A stretch of DNA of 64,000 bases, from contig NC_051126.1 of the NCBI RefSeq assembly GCF_014839805.1, positions 11,044,609 through 11,108,608 on the forward strand, given 5' to 3'. The notes beneath the pieces were generated by a model, which did not search any database, was not told where the DNA came from, and was given only the letters and a program-made list of their open reading frames with translations. Below are positions 63,201 to 64,000 of this stretch, one piece after another; the first letter of the stretch is position 1; each line of letters starts with the position of its first letter. Origin of the DNA: Manduca sexta (taxonomy: Eukaryota > Arthropoda > Insecta > Lepidoptera > Sphingidae). Position numbers and translations under genes: made by a program.

Positions 63201-63645
63201 TATATATTGATTTTCAATTTAGTAGTTTCGTTAAAACAATTATTTTAACTATCATTTTCATTGTATCAATCCAAATGGATTCCAATGTAAACAATTAATG
63301 ATATAAAAAAAATGTAATACATAGTCTTCAGAATATTACACTTACCAATACAGGCACAGTACAATTATTCCCAGCTCGGTTCGGTTTGAGTTTCACAACG
63401 TTAATTAATGTTGTGCATTTAAAAACGAGTCCCGAAAATTCTGTAGTATTATTTATGAATTGACTATGATAACTTACCTTTGAAAGGTCTTGACGGCAAA
63501 TAGGACACTCATTCTGGAGGCAGAGGACCCGCATACGAGTAGAACACTCGAAACATACGGGGTGGTCGCATTCACCAATCGAATAATATAGTACGTTCTT
63601 GAAACAAACTACGCAAGTATTCTCGTTGCTCTGGGTCTCGGCCAT
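51280..63645 (-). CDS. Znf598: E3 ubiquitin-protein ligase ZNF598
   Basis: ZNF598 (yeast Hel2) senses collided ribosomes and ubiquitinates small-subunit proteins to start ribosome quality control. Nine exons, 63478-63645, 61564-61815, 60123-60208, 54993-55231, 54626-54740, 54167-54339, 53404-53532, 52796-52998 and 51280-52428, join to 2514 nt (837 residues). The RING at C11, C14, C26, H28, C31, C34, C47 and C50 carries the family string CSTRMRVLC. C2H2-type fingers follow: CKICDKLPPF...HMRKVH, FCDLCVKHLK, GHPLCQFCEERF, CHLCDADG and HYLCEEGEC...DIDLKAH. The middle is low-complexity with repeated 'FPxL' motifs (QFPRLSA, NFPALDG, DDFPSLGQ, AFPALSA, DFPTLPV), as in the human protein. The last exon ends with the conserved helical region (LLDDLFGELVALLPDIRKQQE) and a final finger CATCGQL. 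Introns total nearly 10 kb and host Helitrons. The start is the first ATG and matches the family RING spacing. Confidence 0.97.
52563..52778 (-). mobile_element. Short Helitron-like element in ZNF598 intron 8
   Basis: Minus-strand 5' end TCCTTACATATTATAAAACA (52778) and 3' end CTAG (52563-52566), preceded by the GC-rich block (reverse of 'gcggttttgcccgcg'). These are the ends of common lepidopteran non-autonomous Helitrons. About 216 bp, between exons 52796-52998 and 51280-52428. Confidence 0.65.
53650..53776. repeat. Long imperfect palindrome in ZNF598 intron 7
   Basis: The left arm, from 'gccggcgagccaagacagct' to 'gggattataaccttat', pairs with the right arm, from 'ataaggttatttttccgtca' to 'gtagctgtcaatgtttgccggc'. 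Subsegments GACAGCTAC/GTAGCTGTC, CGTGTG/CACACG and ATAACCTTAT/ATAAGGTTAT match exactly; the arms differ by a ~10-base indel. Folded RNA would give a hairpin of about 50 bp. It may be a foldback MITE. Confidence 0.6.
55300..57024. other. ZNF598 intron 3, left part
   Basis: AT-rich intronic DNA. A block at about 55725-55810 ('accagtatacaggag', 'tagtggtttttaagacga') resembles 48320-48385 and 49395-49470 and is probably a dispersed repeat. No exon was recognised. Confidence 0.35.
57025..57854 (+). mobile_element. Non-autonomous Helitron in ZNF598 intron 3
   Basis: It runs from TCTATACTTATAATAAATCT (57025) to GCGGGCGGAAGCTAG (57854), with host A before and T after. It includes a (TCTG)n tract near 57148-57171. 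Long stretches match 14030-14871 and the right half of 58887-60095 in reverse. No replicase frame. Around 57690-57790 it carries a segment not seen in the other copies. Confidence 0.78.
58380..58620 (+). repeat. Dispersed repeat copy, related to 5490-5720
   Basis: 'ccagatagtctcgactgac', 'gtcgacataattatgccc', 'gagttttacaccttgtgt' and 'ctaccaccagcaaagta' align in order with the copy at 5490-5720. The shared order over more than 200 bp supports a true repeat. Confidence 0.55.
58670..58862 (+). repeat. SINE family B body fragment
   Basis: It matches the 3' half of 1252-1620 ('ctccggtcatatcggattgc', 'ataatatctcctgcga'). The tRNA-like head is missing. Confidence 0.6.
58887..60095 (-). mobile_element. 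Non-autonomous Helitron with internal tandem array
   Basis: Minus-strand 5' end TCTATACTTATAATAAATCT (60095) and 3' end CTAG (58887-58890), with host A/T at the junctions. Its 5' half matches the other two long copies; its 3' half is different and includes three ~122-bp tandem units. It lies 27 bases from the ZNF598 exon at 60123-60208. Confidence 0.72.
59225..59590 (-). repeat. Three ~122-bp tandem repeats inside the Helitron
   Basis: Units begin at 59225, 59349 and 59471 with 'attactgctccgctcctatt' (third unit 'attgctgctcc') and end near 'cctaagattag'. Units differ by scattered substitutions. Internal minisatellites are common in non-autonomous Helitrons. Confidence 0.85.
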
Positions 63646-64000
63646 TGTCTACGTCTGTCGTAAGTCAAGGGTTCTGGAACAGCACACGACTAATTGGTCT
63701 AATACGTGAATGTGTAGAGATCGCAGAGATAAATATAAGGAATAAATACAGCACGTACGTACGTAAGAGAAAAGGAAGGACGAAAAATTTCGCACGACAG
63801 CGAAGATGACAGCTGTCCAGGGCTGCCAATATACTTTTATTATTTTTCAGCCATTTATTTATTTAGCCTTCGTTTAAAAAAAAATGTTTTTGTTAATTTC
63901 ATATTTTATCTTTTTCACAAGGAAATGCGAAAGACAATGTTTTATGAATATGGTTCTTTAATCATGTTAAGAATCTAGCATCCCTAAAGCTGGGTTGCAA
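63646..64000. promoter_or_regulatory. ZNF598 5' leader and promoter region
   Basis: Upstream of the ATG (minus strand) the sequence holds the perfect palindrome GACAGCTGTC at 63808-63817, overlapping TGACA, and a 'cgtacgtacg' run near 63754-63763. No intron is evident between these and the ATG, and the transcription start is not defined. Confidence 0.4.

Noticed and set aside
63328..63477. Extension of the first ZNF598 exon past the donor at 63477
   Set aside because: The family alignment jumps from RQDLSK directly to VVFTESIEPY at 61815, and GTAAGT is a good donor, so this stretch is intron.

Overview
This looks like nuclear DNA from a moth or butterfly. The evidence is AT-rich sequence with intron-rich insect housekeeping genes, tRNA-derived SINEs, many non-autonomous Helitrons ending in CTAG or CTAA, a Copia element whose primer site matches the 3' end of insect initiator tRNA-Met, and an R1-clade LINE. 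The species cannot be named from the sequence alone. A 500-base run of N (20982-21481) marks an assembly gap.

Layout from left to right. (1) 2251-6831 (+): the C-terminal 351 residues of a facilitative sugar transporter of the insect trehalose-transporter (Tret1-like) group; its N-terminal exons are not visible. A hAT-like element carrying a SINE lies 25 bases past its stop. (2) 8672-15604 (-): a complete ten-exon gene for translation initiation factor eIF3 subunit d (547 aa). (3) 15605-21481: gene-poor, repeat-rich DNA. (4) 21482-26135 (-): a Ty1/Copia retrotransposon with two apparently identical 199-bp LTRs but a frame-broken polyprotein. (5) 26520-29016 (+): a three-exon SINA/SIAH-type RING E3 ligase; its first coding intron holds a LINE that landed 8 bases inside the splice donor. 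(6) 31093-32062: a 5'-truncated R1-clade LINE with a 16-bp target duplication. (7) 33751-36447: a decayed DNA transposon with perfect 20-bp inverted termini and HARBI1-like protein remnants. (8) 37318-39742 (-) RpL29 and 40666-45136 (+) SRP68, divergently arranged. (9) 45556-49119 (-): an intact secreted family 1 glycoside hydrolase. (10) 51280-63645 (-): a nine-exon ZNF598 gene (837 aa), with Helitrons and a long palindrome in its introns.

Four of the six host genes serve translation or its surveillance: eIF3d (initiation), RpL29 (60S subunit), SRP68 (co-translational targeting) and ZNF598 (collided-ribosome quality control). They do not form an operon. They do share TGACA/TGTCA motifs near their starts, which may be a common housekeeping promoter feature. 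Exon models were built by hand from splice sites and reading phase; every joined coding sequence sums to a whole number of codons. I found no new enzymatic or defence system. The most unusual items are the splice-donor-adjacent LINE in the SIAH gene, the identical-LTR Copia with a broken body, the inverted-repeat DNA transposon of uncertain superfamily, and the non-autonomous Helitron family with an internal 122-bp tandem array.
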